The position numbers and the translations under genes are program-made. From Sulfuritalea sp. (lineage in GTDB: Bacteria > Pseudomonadota > Gammaproteobacteria > Burkholderiales > Rhodocyclaceae), in assembly GCA_016708585.1 (NCBI GenBank), contig JADJFK010000017.1:30392-94391 (forward strand): DNA of 64,000 nt, written 5' to 3'. Below are positions 1 to 8,048 of this stretch, one piece after another (the first letter of the stretch is position 1; the number at the start of each line of letters is the position of its first letter). Under the pieces are notes generated by a model. It saw nothing but the letters and a program-made list of their open reading frames with translations. It made no database searches and was not told the origin of the DNA.

Positions 1-214
1 TCTGGAAGCGCCAGCCGGAGGCCAGTTGCACCAGTTCCACGCCCCGGTTCGCCCAGTCGCGTCGCAAATCGTCCAGCAGTGTACGCCAGGTATCGTCATC
101 GAACTCCTGATCGAAGAGCTTTTTCAGCTCGGCCAGGGGCAAGGGCTCGGCGGCCACCAGCAGCGCGGTTTCCAGCACGCGCTTGTAGTCTTCGGGTTTA
201 TACAGCGGCAGCAT
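1..214 (-). CDS. scpB: Segregation and condensation protein B, N-terminal part (runs off the window)
   Basis: ScpB is the winged-helix partner of ScpA in the SMC condensin complex that compacts and segregates the chromosome. Only the first 71 codons lie in the window. They read MLPLYKPEDYKRVLETALL and continue to ELVQLASGWRFQ, matching the N-terminal winged helix of ScpB (from family knowledge). The ATG at 214 lies inside the end of scpA, so the genes overlap by 17 nt and are probably co-translated. The gene is cut by the window edge at position 1. Confidence 0.85.
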   Translation of the reverse strand, partial: MLPLYKPEDYKRVLETALLVAAEPLPLAELKKLFDQEFDDDTWRTLLDDLRRDWANRGVELVQLASGWRFQ

Positions 215-1073
215 CGGGCAGCTTTACGTAAATGGGCGCCATGGCCTCGTTCTGGGTAATTTCGATCAGCGACTCACGGGCCAGTTCTAGCATGGCAAGA
301 AAACTCACCACCAGCCCCTGTGCGCCGAGCGTGAGGTCGAACAACTGGTCGAACACGACGTAGCCGCCACCCTGCAGCCGGCGCAGGATGATGCTCATGT
401 GTTCGCGCACGGAGAGTTCCTCGCGATGGATCTTGTGGTGCTGATGTACCCTCGCCTGCTTCATCAGCGACAGCCATGCCACCTGCAGATCGTGCAGGCT
501 GACGTCGGGCTGGCGCTCGACCACCTTGTCGGCGATCCATACGGTGATCCATTCGTAGTCGCGCCCCGCCTGCGGCATCTCGTCCAGCTTTGCAGCCGAA
601 GCCTTCATGCGTTCGTATTCGATCAGGCGACGCACCAGTTCGGCACGCGGATCTTCCGGCTCGCCGTTTTCCGCCTTGGGCGGACGCGGCAGCAGCATGC
701 GCGACTTGATCTCGATCAGCATCGCCGCCATCAGCAGGTATTCGGCGGCAAGTTCGAGGTTGCCCTTGCGCATCGCCTCGACGTAGACCAGGTACTGCGC
801 CGTGAGCGGCGCCATCGGAATGTCGAGCACGTTGATGTTGGCGCGGCGGATCAGGTAGAGCAGCAGATCCAGCGGACCCTCGAAGGAATCGAGGATGATC
901 TCCAGCGCGTCCGGGGGGATGTAGAGGTCGCGCGGCATTTCGGCCATGAGTTCGCCATACACGCGGGGCCGATGCTCGGCAAACACCGCATCCACGGCAT
1001 CCGGATCAAAAGTCGGCGCCGGCGATACGGCGACCTGTGCGCCGGGCTGACCGGAAATGGCGTTCTCGATCAC
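198..1073 (-). CDS. scpA: Segregation and condensation protein A
   Basis: ScpA is the kleisin that bridges the SMC heads, acting with ScpB in chromosome condensation. The 291-aa product carries the family signature DLYIPPDALEIILDSFEGPL followed by LLYLIRRANINVLDIP near residues 50-90. The GTG start at 1073 overlaps the trpS TGA as GTGA, so translational coupling supports this start. Residues about 14-22 read VAVSPAPTF and are encoded by a copy of the dispersed repeat at 1008-1033, upstream of the conserved kleisin domain; the repeat therefore appears to be translated as part of a variable N-terminal tail. The end overlaps scpB. Confidence 0.93.
   Translation of the reverse strand: MIENAISGQPGAQVAVSPAPTFDPDAVDAVFAEHRPRVYGELMAEMPRDLYIPPDALEIILDSFEGPLDLLLYLIRRANINVLDIPMAPLTAQYLVYVEAMRKGNLELAAEYLLMAAMLIEIKSRMLLPRPPKAENGEPEDPRAELVRRLIEYERMKASAAKLDEMPQAGRDYEWITVWIADKVVERQPDVSLHDLQVAWLSLMKQARVHQHHKIHREELSVREHMSIILRRLQGGGYVVFDQLFDLTLGAQGLVVSFLAMLELARESLIEITQNEAMAPIYVKLPDAAAV
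1008..1033 (+). repeat. Dispersed repeat copy a (inside scpA)
   Basis: AAAAGTCGGCGCCGGCG followed by ATACGGCGA. It is identical over 26 nt to the copy at 47314-47339. On the scpA strand it encodes VAVSPAPTF in the N-terminal tail. Confidence 0.85.
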
Positions 1074-2272
1074 GGGTAGTCGAGCCCTATCGCTTCGCGC
1101 ACGTCGCGCATCGTTTCCTGGGCAAGCTTGCGTGCCTTCTCGCAGCCGTCGGCGATGATGTTCCTGACCAGCTGCGGATCTTCCTCGTACATCTTCGCCC
1201 GTTCATGCATCGGCTTCTGCTCGGCGAGCACGCCATCGATCACCGGCTGCTTGCATTCGATGCAGCCGATCCCGGCCGAGCGACATCCCTTCTGCACCCA
1301 GCCCTTGACCTCGTCGTTCGAGTAGATCTGGTGAAACTGCCATACCGGACACTTGTCCGGATCGCCGGCGTCCGTGCGCCGCACCCGCGCCGGGTCGGTC
1401 TGCATGGTGCGAATCTTCCGGGTGACGGAGTCGGCATCCTCGCGCAGCGTGATCGTGTTGCCGTAGGACTTGGACATCTTCTGGCCGTCCAGCCCCGGCA
1501 TGCGCGAAGCATGCGTCAGCAACGCGCCGGGTTCGACCAGGATCATCTTGCGCGTGCCTTCGAGCCAGCCGAACAGGCGCTCGCGGTCGCCCAGGGAAAG
1601 GCTCTGCGCCTCGTTCAGCAGCTGGTGGGCCTGTTCCAGCGCTGCGTCCTCACCCTTCTCCTGATAGCGGGCGCGCAACTCGTCGTAGAGCCTGGCGCGC
1701 TTGCTGCCGAGTTTCTTCACCGCCTCGCGCGCCTTGTCTTCGAAGTCCGGCTCACGGCCATAGAGGTGATTGAAACGGCGCGCGATCTCGCGCGTGAATT
1801 CAACGTGGGGCACCTGGTCGTCGCCCACCGGAACCTGGTTGGCGCGATAGATCAGGATGTCGGCGGCCTGCAGCAACGGATAGCCGAGAAAGCCGTAGGT
1901 CGTCAAATCCTTGTGCGACAGCTTTTCCTGCTGGTCCTTGTAGGTCGGCACACGCTCCAGCCAGCCCAGCGGCGTCATCATCGACAGCAGCAGGTGCAAT
2001 TCGGCGTGCTCGGGTACCTTGGACTGGATGAAGATGGTCGCCTGCGAGGGATCGACACCCGCCGCCAGCCAGTCGATGATCATCTCGTAAGCGTTGTCGG
2101 TGATGGTGCCCGGCTCGTCGTAGGCCGTGGTCAGCGCATGCCAGTCGGCGACGAAGAAGAGGCAGGGATACTCGTGCTGCAGCTTGACCCAGTTGGCGAG
2201 CACGCCGTGGTAGTGGCCGAGGTGGAGGCGCCCGGTGGGGCGCATGCCGGATAGGACTTTTTCTGCGTACAT
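1070..2272 (-). CDS. trpS: Tryptophan--tRNA ligase
   Basis: Class I aminoacyl-tRNA synthetase that charges tRNA-Trp with tryptophan in the cytoplasm. The 400-aa protein shows the HIGH-type motif in RPTGRLHLGHYHG at residues 11-23 and the KMSKS motif in GQKMSKSYGN. It also has a four-cysteine patch in the C-terminal half (CPVWQ, then CRSAGIGCIEC), which looks like the metal-binding insertion of the longer betaproteobacterial type. It sits between the M50 protease gene (1 nt away) and scpA (4-nt overlap) in one minus-strand operon. Confidence 0.96.
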   Translation of the reverse strand: MYAEKVLSGMRPTGRLHLGHYHGVLANWVKLQHEYPCLFFVADWHALTTAYDEPGTITDNAYEMIIDWLAAGVDPSQATIFIQSKVPEHAELHLLLSMMTPLGWLERVPTYKDQQEKLSHKDLTTYGFLGYPLLQAADILIYRANQVPVGDDQVPHVEFTREIARRFNHLYGREPDFEDKAREAVKKLGSKRARLYDELRARYQEKGEDAALEQAHQLLNEAQSLSLGDRERLFGWLEGTRKMILVEPGALLTHASRMPGLDGQKMSKSYGNTITLREDADSVTRKIRTMQTDPARVRRTDAGDPDKCPVWQFHQIYSNDEVKGWVQKGCRSAGIGCIECKQPVIDGVLAEQKPMHERAKMYEEDPQLVRNIIADGCEKARKLAQETMRDVREAIGLDYP

Positions 2273-2273
2273 G

Positions 2274-2918
2274 TCAAAAACCGAAAAGGGTTCGAATCAG
2301 GGTGTTGAACACCCGCAACAAGGGCCGCAGGATGTCATCCAGCCAACCCAGGAACAACAACGCCAGCAGGATGGGAAAACCCCAGCGTTCCAGCTGCGAA
2401 AACTTCCAGGCAGCGCGCGGCGGCAGCAGGCTGACGGCAATGCGCCCTCCGTCCAGCGGCGGCAAGGGCAGCAGGTTCAACACCATCAGCACGCCATTGA
2501 TGCCGATGCCGACGCGCGCCATTTCCTTCAGGGCTTCGGAATACATCATGGCGGGAGTGCCGATCGCCAACTTCAACACCAGGGCCCAGAACAGCGCCAT
2601 GACCAGGTTCGCCCCCGGCCCCGCCGCCGCCACCCAGAGCATGTCCTGCTTGGGGCGGCGCAGATTGGCAAAATTCACCGGCACCGGCTTGGCCCAGCCG
2701 AACAGCAGGCCACCGGCCGACACCAGCAGGATCAGCGCCGGAACCAGCAAAGTTCCCACCATGTCCACATGGCGAATCGGATTCAAGCTGATACGCCCCA
2801 TCTGCCAGGCCGTCGGATCGCCGAAATGCCGCGCCGCGTAGCCGTGCGCCGCCTCGTGCAGCGTGATCGCAAAGATGATCGGCAGGGCGGAAATCGCCAG
2901 CGTCTGGATGAAATTCAT
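2274..2918 (-). CDS. Site-2 protease family (M50) membrane metalloprotease
   Basis: Rhomboid-unrelated intramembrane zinc peptidase of the M50 family. The 214-aa product begins MNFIQTLAISALPIIFAITL and has the zinc motif HEAAH at about residues 21-25, a second metal-ligand segment NLLPLPPLDGGRI (NPDG-like, about residue 145) and several hydrophobic segments. This short type has no PDZ domain, unlike RseP. The natural substrate is not known from the sequence. It lies in the conserved trpS-scpAB operon and is followed closely by trpS. Confidence 0.88.
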   Translation of the reverse strand: MNFIQTLAISALPIIFAITLHEAAHGYAARHFGDPTAWQMGRISLNPIRHVDMVGTLLVPALILLVSAGGLLFGWAKPVPVNFANLRRPKQDMLWVAAAGPGANLVMALFWALVLKLAIGTPAMMYSEALKEMARVGIGINGVLMVLNLLPLPPLDGGRIAVSLLPPRAAWKFSQLERWGFPILLALLFLGWLDDILRPLLRVFNTLIRTLFGF

Positions 2919-2945
2919 GAGAAGCGGGCATTTTAGCAGACCGGG

Positions 2946-3572
2946 TCATTCCAGCCCGAAGGGCGCCAGCGGACCCTGCCCGGCACGAACCAGTTCGGGC
3001 TGGGCGCCGGTCAGGTTGATGACCGTCGTCATCGCCGTACCGCACTGGCCGGCATCGATCACCAGGTCGAGCAGCTTTTCCAGGCGCTCGCGAATCTCGT
3101 CCGCATCCGCGAGCGGCGCCTCGAAGCCGGGCAGGATCAGGGTCGAGGTCAGCAGCGGCTCATCCAGTTCTTCGAGCAAGGCCAGCGCCAGCGGATGATC
3201 GGGCACGCGCAAGCCGATGGTCTTGCGCTTGGGATGCAGCAGGCGCCGCGGCAGTTCCTTGGTGCCTTCCAGGATGAAGGTATAACTGCCCGGCGTGGTG
3301 GCCTTCAGCAGGCGATACTGGCTGTTGTCCACCCGCGCATAGGTGGCGATCTCGGACAGGTCGCGGCACATCAGTGTGAAATGATGGCGCTCATCGACGC
3401 CGCGGATGCTGCGGATTCGATCCAGCAGGGGAGCATAGCCGGCAACGCCGGCCAGCGAGTAGGCGGCGTCGGTGGGCAGCGCGATGAGGCCGCCACTGCG
3501 GGCGATCTCGGCCGCCTGCTTGATCAGGCGCGGTTGTGGATGTTCGGGGTGAATATGAAATAGCTGGGCCAT
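2946..3572 (-). CDS. YciO/Sua5/YrdC-family L-threonylcarbamoyladenylate synthase-like protein
   Basis: YrdC-fold protein of 208 aa; related enzymes make threonylcarbamoyl-AMP for the t6A modification of tRNAs. The N-terminus has the nucleotide/carbamoyl binding pattern GGLIALPTDAAYSLAG, and KRKTIGLRVPDHPLALALLE is the second conserved block. The MAQLFHIHPEHPQPR start and size resemble YciO rather than TsaC, so its exact role in t6A synthesis is inferred only. It is in the same operon as the M50 protease, 27 nt upstream of it. Confidence 0.86.
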   Translation of the reverse strand: MAQLFHIHPEHPQPRLIKQAAEIARSGGLIALPTDAAYSLAGVAGYAPLLDRIRSIRGVDERHHFTLMCRDLSEIATYARVDNSQYRLLKATTPGSYTFILEGTKELPRRLLHPKRKTIGLRVPDHPLALALLEELDEPLLTSTLILPGFEAPLADADEIRERLEKLLDLVIDAGQCGTAMTTVINLTGAQPELVRAGQGPLAPFGLE

Positions 3573-3655
3573 GCGCGGACTGAAGCCTGGAGACGAAGCG
3601 CGGAATTTTACCGGCCCTTTGGCCTGCCGATGTGAATGTCGTCAGCCCCTGGCGG

Positions 3656-4495
3656 TCAAAGCTGCGACCAGACCGGTATCAGATCCTCGGACAAATCGGG
3701 CAACCTGCCCAGGTCGATCCAGCTCTCGCCCGGCCCGTGGAAATCCGAGCCGCGCGAAGCGAGGAAGCCGAACTCGCGGGCGCTACGCGAGAACTCGCGG
3801 GTCTCGTCATCTTTCTGGGAACCGGACAGGACTTCGATGCCGCGCCCGCCAAGATCCTTGAAGGCGCCAAACAAATCCTTCCGCTCCGCCTTCGTCAGCC
3901 GGTAACGGCCCGGATGGGCAATCACCGCCGTACCGCCGGCGCCGACTATCCAGCGCAACGCATCTTCCAGCGTGGCCCAGGAGTGTTCGACATAGCCCGG
4001 CTTGCCCTTGGCCAGCCAGTGGTCGAATACCGACTTGACGTCCCTGGCATGGCCCTGCTCGACGATGTAGCGGGCGAAGTGCGAACGGCTGACCAGCGCC
4101 GGGTTGCCCGCATGGCGCAAGGCGCCCTCGTAGGCGCCGTGGATGCCGACCTTGTCGAGTTCGGCCGCCATGCGCCCGGCCCGCGAGTCGCGGCCGCTCC
4201 TTACCTGATGCAGCCCTTTTTGCAGTTCTGCATTGCCCGGATCGACGCCGAGGCCGAGGATATGCACGGTCTGGTCGTCACCCCAGGAAATCGAAATCTC
4301 GACCCCATCGACAAAGCGCAGCCCGACTTCGTCCGCTGTCGCCCGCGCTTCGACAAGACCGCCGAGTTCGTCGTGATCGGTCAGCGCCAGCAGTTCGACA
4401 CCGTTATCCTTTGCGCGGCGAACCACCTCGGCCGGCGCCAGCAGGCCGTCGGAGACCGTCGAATGACAATGGAGGTCGGCATTGAGCGGCTTCAT
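3656..4495 (-). CDS. PHP-domain phosphoesterase (RNase AM / 3',5'-nucleoside bisphosphate phosphatase type)
   Basis: Metal-dependent PHP hydrolase of 279 aa, of the YciV/TrpH type that removes the 3'-phosphate from nucleoside 3',5'-bisphosphates or trims short RNA 5' ends. Metal ligands are visible in NADLHCHSTVSDG (residues 5-17), LTDHDE (about 39-44), AVIAHPGRY and SDFHGPG near the C-terminus. The ATG at 4495 overlaps the TGA of the upstream hydrolase gene as ATGA. The segment IVGAGGTAV before the third metal site coincides with a near-copy of the dispersed repeat (3926-3950). Confidence 0.88.
   Translation of the reverse strand: MKPLNADLHCHSTVSDGLLAPAEVVRRAKDNGVELLALTDHDELGGLVEARATADEVGLRFVDGVEISISWGDDQTVHILGLGVDPGNAELQKGLHQVRSGRDSRAGRMAAELDKVGIHGAYEGALRHAGNPALVSRSHFARYIVEQGHARDVKSVFDHWLAKGKPGYVEHSWATLEDALRWIVGAGGTAVIAHPGRYRLTKAERKDLFGAFKDLGGRGIEVLSGSQKDDETREFSRSAREFGFLASRGSDFHGPGESWIDLGRLPDLSEDLIPVWSQL
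3926..3950 (-). repeat. Possible dispersed repeat copy k (inside the PHP gene)
   Basis: Read on the minus strand, this matches the element closely (GTCGGCGCCGGCGGTACGGCG preceded by ATA instead of AAA; in pieces GTCGGCGCCGGC + GGTACGGCG). It encodes VGAGGTA next to a conserved PHP metal motif, so part of the match may be chance. Confidence 0.45.
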
Positions 4496-5361
4496 GCGAT
4501 GAAAAATTCCTCGATCATTTGCGCCACCTGTTGCGGCTGGTCATGGTGCAGGTTGTGGCCGCAGTCCTGCACGGTGACCTCCCGCAATTCACGGAAGCAG
4601 GCGAGCCGGCTGCGGTAGTCCTCCGAATCGATCGCGAACAATTGTTTGAAGATCACGGAGTCGGCGGCCGTCACCCAGAGCACCGGAGCCGTCACCCGCC
4701 GCCAGATCGACTTCGCTTCTTCGACGCGATAGATGATCGGATTGACCCAGCGATGATGGGGATCGGCCGCCTGACGGATGCCGCCGGCGCCATCGTCCTC
4801 GCCCATGAATTGGGCAAGATAGCGGGCTTTCTCCGCGGTGAGGCGCGGGTTCTCCTTCTGCAGCCGCGCGGCAAATGCGGTCCGGTCGGGATAGGAGCGG
4901 AAGGTCGGCGCGTCCCGCAACTGATCCAGCCAGTTGGCATAGCGCTCCGCTGCCTCTTCCGGCATGTAAAGACGCAGTCCGAGACCTTCGAGGTTGACCA
5001 GTTTCTCGATCCGCTCGGGCCGGATGCCCGCATACAGCGTGCCCGCATTGCCGCCCAGGCTGTGTCCGACCAGACGCACCGGATCATTCGGCGAATAATG
5101 CAGGAGCAAGGCGTCAAGGTCGGCGATGTAGTCGGGGAACCAGTAGGCATCGTTGTTCCCTTCCGACAGGCCGAAGCCTCGCCAGTCAGGGGCGACGATG
5201 CGCCAATCCCTTTCCAGTGCATCGACCACGAACTGCCACGAGGCCGACACATCGCACCAGCCATGCAGCAGGACCAGCAGCGGCGCCGCTTCGCTGCCCC
5301 AGATGCGAACATGCAGGCGTCGGCCGCGGATCTGGAGGAATTCGGAACTACAGGTTTTCAT
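4492..5361 (-). CDS. Alpha/beta-fold hydrolase
   Basis: Serine hydrolase of the alpha/beta fold, 289 aa from the ATG at 5361 (MKTCSSEFLQIRGRRLHV). It has the oxyanion HGWCDVSASW, the nucleophile elbow VGHSLGGNAG and a C-terminal catalytic histidine in DCGHNLHHDQP. The open frame continues upstream to 5700, but that stretch overlaps the RidA gene in another frame and has no homologous features, so the shorter start is preferred. The gene lies between the PHP gene (ATGA overlap) and the aromatic acyl-CoA genes; a thioesterase or ring-cleavage hydrolase role is possible but unproven. Confidence 0.85.
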   Translation of the reverse strand: MKTCSSEFLQIRGRRLHVRIWGSEAAPLLVLLHGWCDVSASWQFVVDALERDWRIVAPDWRGFGLSEGNNDAYWFPDYIADLDALLLHYSPNDPVRLVGHSLGGNAGTLYAGIRPERIEKLVNLEGLGLRLYMPEEAAERYANWLDQLRDAPTFRSYPDRTAFAARLQKENPRLTAEKARYLAQFMGEDDGAGGIRQAADPHHRWVNPIIYRVEEAKSIWRRVTAPVLWVTAADSVIFKQLFAIDSEDYRSRLACFRELREVTVQDCGHNLHHDQPQQVAQMIEEFFIA

Positions 5362-5417
5362 GCCGGGCATCTTACCAGTGCCAGGCGACCCGGCCGCCGC
5401 CGCGATCGATCCCGCGC

Positions 5418-5843
5418 TCAGTCCGGAATGACCGCGGTGGCCTCGATCTCGACGCGGGCGGCGTCTTCCATCAGCCCCGCAACCTGCACGGCTGTCATTG
5501 CCGGGAACGTGCGGCCGATGACCTCGCGGTAGGCACGGCCCAACTGGGGATAGGCCGCCATGTATTCGCGCTTGTCGATCACGTACCAGGTCATGCGGAT
5601 GATGTGCTCCGGCCGGCCACCGGCCTCGGCGAGGACCGCGACGATGTTCTGCAACGCCTGCCTGGCTTGCGCGACGAAATCGCTGCTGTGGAAGCGGCAT
5701 TGGCTGTCCCAGCCAATTTGTCCGCCGACCACCACGGTCCGCCCGCGCGCGGCGATGCCGTTCGAATATCCCCTGGGCGCGGCCCAGCCGGCCGGCTGCA
5801 GGATCTGGATGCCGGATTCCTTCACTGCCTCATGCTCGCTCAT
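5418..5843 (-). CDS. RidA (YjgF/UK114) family deaminase
   Basis: RidA-family trimeric protein of 141 aa; characterised members hydrolyse reactive enamine/imine intermediates. The sequence has the fold signature VVVGGQIGWD, the mid-domain QALQNIVAVLAEAGGRPEHI, and the C-terminal PAMTAVQVAGLMEDAARVEI. The usual arginine of RidA is not at the typical position, so this may be a subfamily with another substrate. Placement beside an aminobenzoyl-CoA-type monooxygenase suggests removal of an imine/enamine formed during ring reduction (inference). Confidence 0.88.
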   Translation of the reverse strand: MSEHEAVKESGIQILQPAGWAAPRGYSNGIAARGRTVVVGGQIGWDSQCRFHSSDFVAQARQALQNIVAVLAEAGGRPEHIIRMTWYVIDKREYMAAYPQLGRAYREVIGRTFPAMTAVQVAGLMEDAARVEIEATAVIPD

Positions 5844-5867
5844 TTTCCCGGGTCTCCTTGGAACGGG

Positions 5868-7055
5868 TCATTTGTTCTCCGCGACGGCGGCCTCCTTGAG
5901 CAACTCGCGGGCGATGATCAGCTTCTGGACTTCGGTGGCACCCTCGTAGATGCGCAGGGCGCGGATGTCGCGGTACAGCCGCTCGACCGGCACCTCACTG
6001 ACCACGCCCAGCCCGCCGAAGATCTGCACCGCGGAATCGATTACCTGCTGGGCCGATTCGGTGGCCACCATCTTGGCCATCGCCGCCTCCCGGGTCACTG
6101 TGCGTCCCCGGTCGCGCAGCCATGCCGCGCGATACACCAGCAGGGCGGCAGCATCGATGGCAGCCGCCATGTCGGCCAGTTTGGCCTGGGTCAGCTGGAA
6201 GTCGGCCAGCGTGTGGCCGAACATCTTGCGTGCGGTGGCGCGTTGCACGGCTTCGTCCAGCGCCCGGCGGGCGAAGCCCAATGCGGCAGCCGCCACCGAG
6301 GTGCGAAAGATGTCGAGCGTGCGCATGGCCAGTTTGAAGCCCTGCCCTGCATCGCCCAGGCGCTGGCCGGCGGAAATCCGGCAGTGGCTGAAGCGCAGCC
6401 GCGCCAGCGGGTGCGGTGCGATGACTTCGATGCGCTCGGCGATCTCCAGGCCCGGCGTATCCGCATCGACGATGAAAGCGCTGATGCCGCGGACACCCGG
6501 TGCTTCGCCGGTGCGGGCGAAGACCACGTAGAAATCCGCGATGCCGCCGTTCGAGATCCAGGTCTTTTCGCCATTGAGGACATAGCCGTCGCCATCGGGA
6601 TGCGCGGCGCAGCGCATGGCGCCGACATCCGAGCCGGCCTCCGGTTCGGACAGGGCGAAGGCGGCCACGGCGGTTCCCGCGATGACGCGCGGCAGGTACT
6701 TGCGCTTCTGCGCGTCGCTGCCGTCCAGGGTGATGGCGCCGCTGCCCAGGCCCTGCATGGCAAAGGCGAAGTCGGCCAGGCCCGAGTGGCGGGCCAGGGT
6801 CTCGCGGATCAGGCAGATTGCACGTGTGTCTATAGTCTCGGCGCTGCCGCCCCACTCCTTGCCGCCGACGGCATAGCGGATCCAGTTTGCGGCGCCCAGG
6901 GTGCGCACCAGGTTGACGCAGGCCGCGTCGGTTTCCCGCCCGCGCGCATGGGGTGCGTCATGGATGTTCGCCTGTGCCCAGCGCTCGAGCGATAAAGCCA
7001 GCTCCTTGTGCTGCGCTTCCAGGAACGGCCAGTCGAGGTAGCTCGTGTCGGCCAT
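5868..7055 (-). CDS. Acyl-CoA dehydrogenase family protein
   Basis: FAD-dependent acyl-CoA dehydrogenase of 395 aa, oxidising an acyl-CoA and passing electrons to ETF. Features: N-terminal helical domain, the FAD/substrate signature ALSEPEAGSDVGAMRC near residue 130, WISNGGIADFYVVFART, and the C-terminal signature QVFGG-type VQIFGGLGVVSEVPVERLYRD. The ATG at 7055 follows GGCGGAGGCGTGAC, a good ribosome site; an upstream in-frame start at 7112 has none. It is co-oriented with the hydratase and monooxygenase genes and probably acts on ring-derived CoA thioesters. Confidence 0.93.
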   Translation of the reverse strand: MADTSYLDWPFLEAQHKELALSLERWAQANIHDAPHARGRETDAACVNLVRTLGAANWIRYAVGGKEWGGSAETIDTRAICLIRETLARHSGLADFAFAMQGLGSGAITLDGSDAQKRKYLPRVIAGTAVAAFALSEPEAGSDVGAMRCAAHPDGDGYVLNGEKTWISNGGIADFYVVFARTGEAPGVRGISAFIVDADTPGLEIAERIEVIAPHPLARLRFSHCRISAGQRLGDAGQGFKLAMRTLDIFRTSVAAAALGFARRALDEAVQRATARKMFGHTLADFQLTQAKLADMAAAIDAAALLVYRAAWLRDRGRTVTREAAMAKMVATESAQQVIDSAVQIFGGLGVVSEVPVERLYRDIRALRIYEGATEVQKLIIARELLKEAAVAENK

Positions 7056-7133
7056 GTCACGCCTCCGCCGGGCCGTCCCAAGGCGGCGTGCAGCCAACGA
7101 CATGGAAGCCACGCAGTGGCTGAACCATAGTCA

Positions 7134-7154
7134 CCCCTTTCCACGGGAAAGGGG
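7134..7154. repeat. Perfect 9-bp hairpin between two genes
   Basis: CCCCTTTCC, loop ACG, GGAAAGGGG. No T-run follows on either strand, so a simple intrinsic terminator is unlikely; it may be a REP-like or mRNA-stabilising hairpin between the hydratase and dehydrogenase genes. Confidence 0.6.
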
Positions 7155-7174
7155 CCGGGGGATAGGCCGTCATC

Positions 7175-8029
7175 TCAGTCCCCTTCGAACACCGGCTTCT
7201 GCTTGGCGACGAAGGCGTGGTAGGCACGATGGAAGTCGTTGGTCGCCATGCAGATGGCCTGGGCCTGGGCCTCGGCCTCGATGGCTTCGTCGACGCCCAT
7301 GTTCCATTCCTGCTGCAACATCTTCTTGGTCATGCCATGGGCGAAGGTCGGCCCGGTTGCCAGATCCTGCGCCAGCTTCAGCGCCTCGGCGGGCAATGCG
7401 TCCGGCTCGTGCAGGCGGTTGAAGAAACCCCAGCGTTCGCCCTCCTCGCCGCCCATCGCGCGGCCGGTCATCAGGAGTTCGCTGGCGCGGCCCTGGCCGA
7501 TCATGCGCGGCAGCATGGCGCAGGCACCCATGTCGCAACCGGCTAGGCCGACGCGGGTGAACAGGAAGGCGGTTTTCGAACGCGCGGTGCCCAGGCGCAT
7601 ATCGGAACCCAGCGCGAGCAGGGCGCCGGCGCCGGCGCAGATGCCGTCGATGGCGGCGATCACCGGCTGCGGGCAGGCGCGCATGGCCTTGATCACGTCG
7701 CCGGTCATGCGCGTAAACGCCAGCAGGCCCGGCATGTCGAGCTGGGTCAGCGGACCGATGATGTCGTGCACGTCGCCGCCGGAACAGAAGTTGCCGCCCT
7801 CGCCGGAGAGCACCACGGCCTTGACGTCATCGGCATAGACCAGGTTGCGGAACAGGTCGCGCAACTCGGCGTAGGAATCGAAGGTCAGCGGGTTCTTGCG
7901 TTCGGGACGGTTGAGCGTGATCAGCGCAACATGGCCTTCCATGCGGTAGCTGAAGTGGCGCGCCCGATAGGCCTTGAGTTCCTGCCGGTTCCCCGGCAGG
8001 GCGTGCGGTTTGCCTTGAAGATGTTTCAT
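7175..8029 (-). CDS. Enoyl-CoA hydratase/isomerase family protein
   Basis: Crotonase-fold enzyme of 284 aa. The oxyanion-hole segments are ALITLNRPERKNPLTFDSY, LSGEGGNFCSGGDVHD, and the second hydrogen-bond region IDGICAGAGALLALGSDMR. It starts MKHLQGKPHALPGNRQELKA. The N-terminal extension before the fold is typical of the crotonase found with 2-aminobenzoyl-CoA monooxygenase clusters. It lies 20 nt downstream of the bifunctional flavoprotein gene and likely adds water to, or cleaves, the ring-derived product (inference). Confidence 0.92.
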   Translation of the reverse strand: MKHLQGKPHALPGNRQELKAYRARHFSYRMEGHVALITLNRPERKNPLTFDSYAELRDLFRNLVYADDVKAVVLSGEGGNFCSGGDVHDIIGPLTQLDMPGLLAFTRMTGDVIKAMRACPQPVIAAIDGICAGAGALLALGSDMRLGTARSKTAFLFTRVGLAGCDMGACAMLPRMIGQGRASELLMTGRAMGGEEGERWGFFNRLHEPDALPAEALKLAQDLATGPTFAHGMTKKMLQQEWNMGVDEAIEAEAQAQAICMATNDFHRAYHAFVAKQKPVFEGD

Positions 8030-8048
8030 CTCTTCCTCCGGAGAACCC

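Noticed and set aside
4492..5700. 402-codon reading of the hydrolase gene
   Set aside because: The part above 5361 overlaps the RidA gene and has no domain features; the ATG at 5361 starts the alpha/beta hydrolase cleanly.
7134..7154. Terminator after the hydratase gene
   Set aside because: The hairpin is perfect but has no T-run, so it is listed as a repeat instead.
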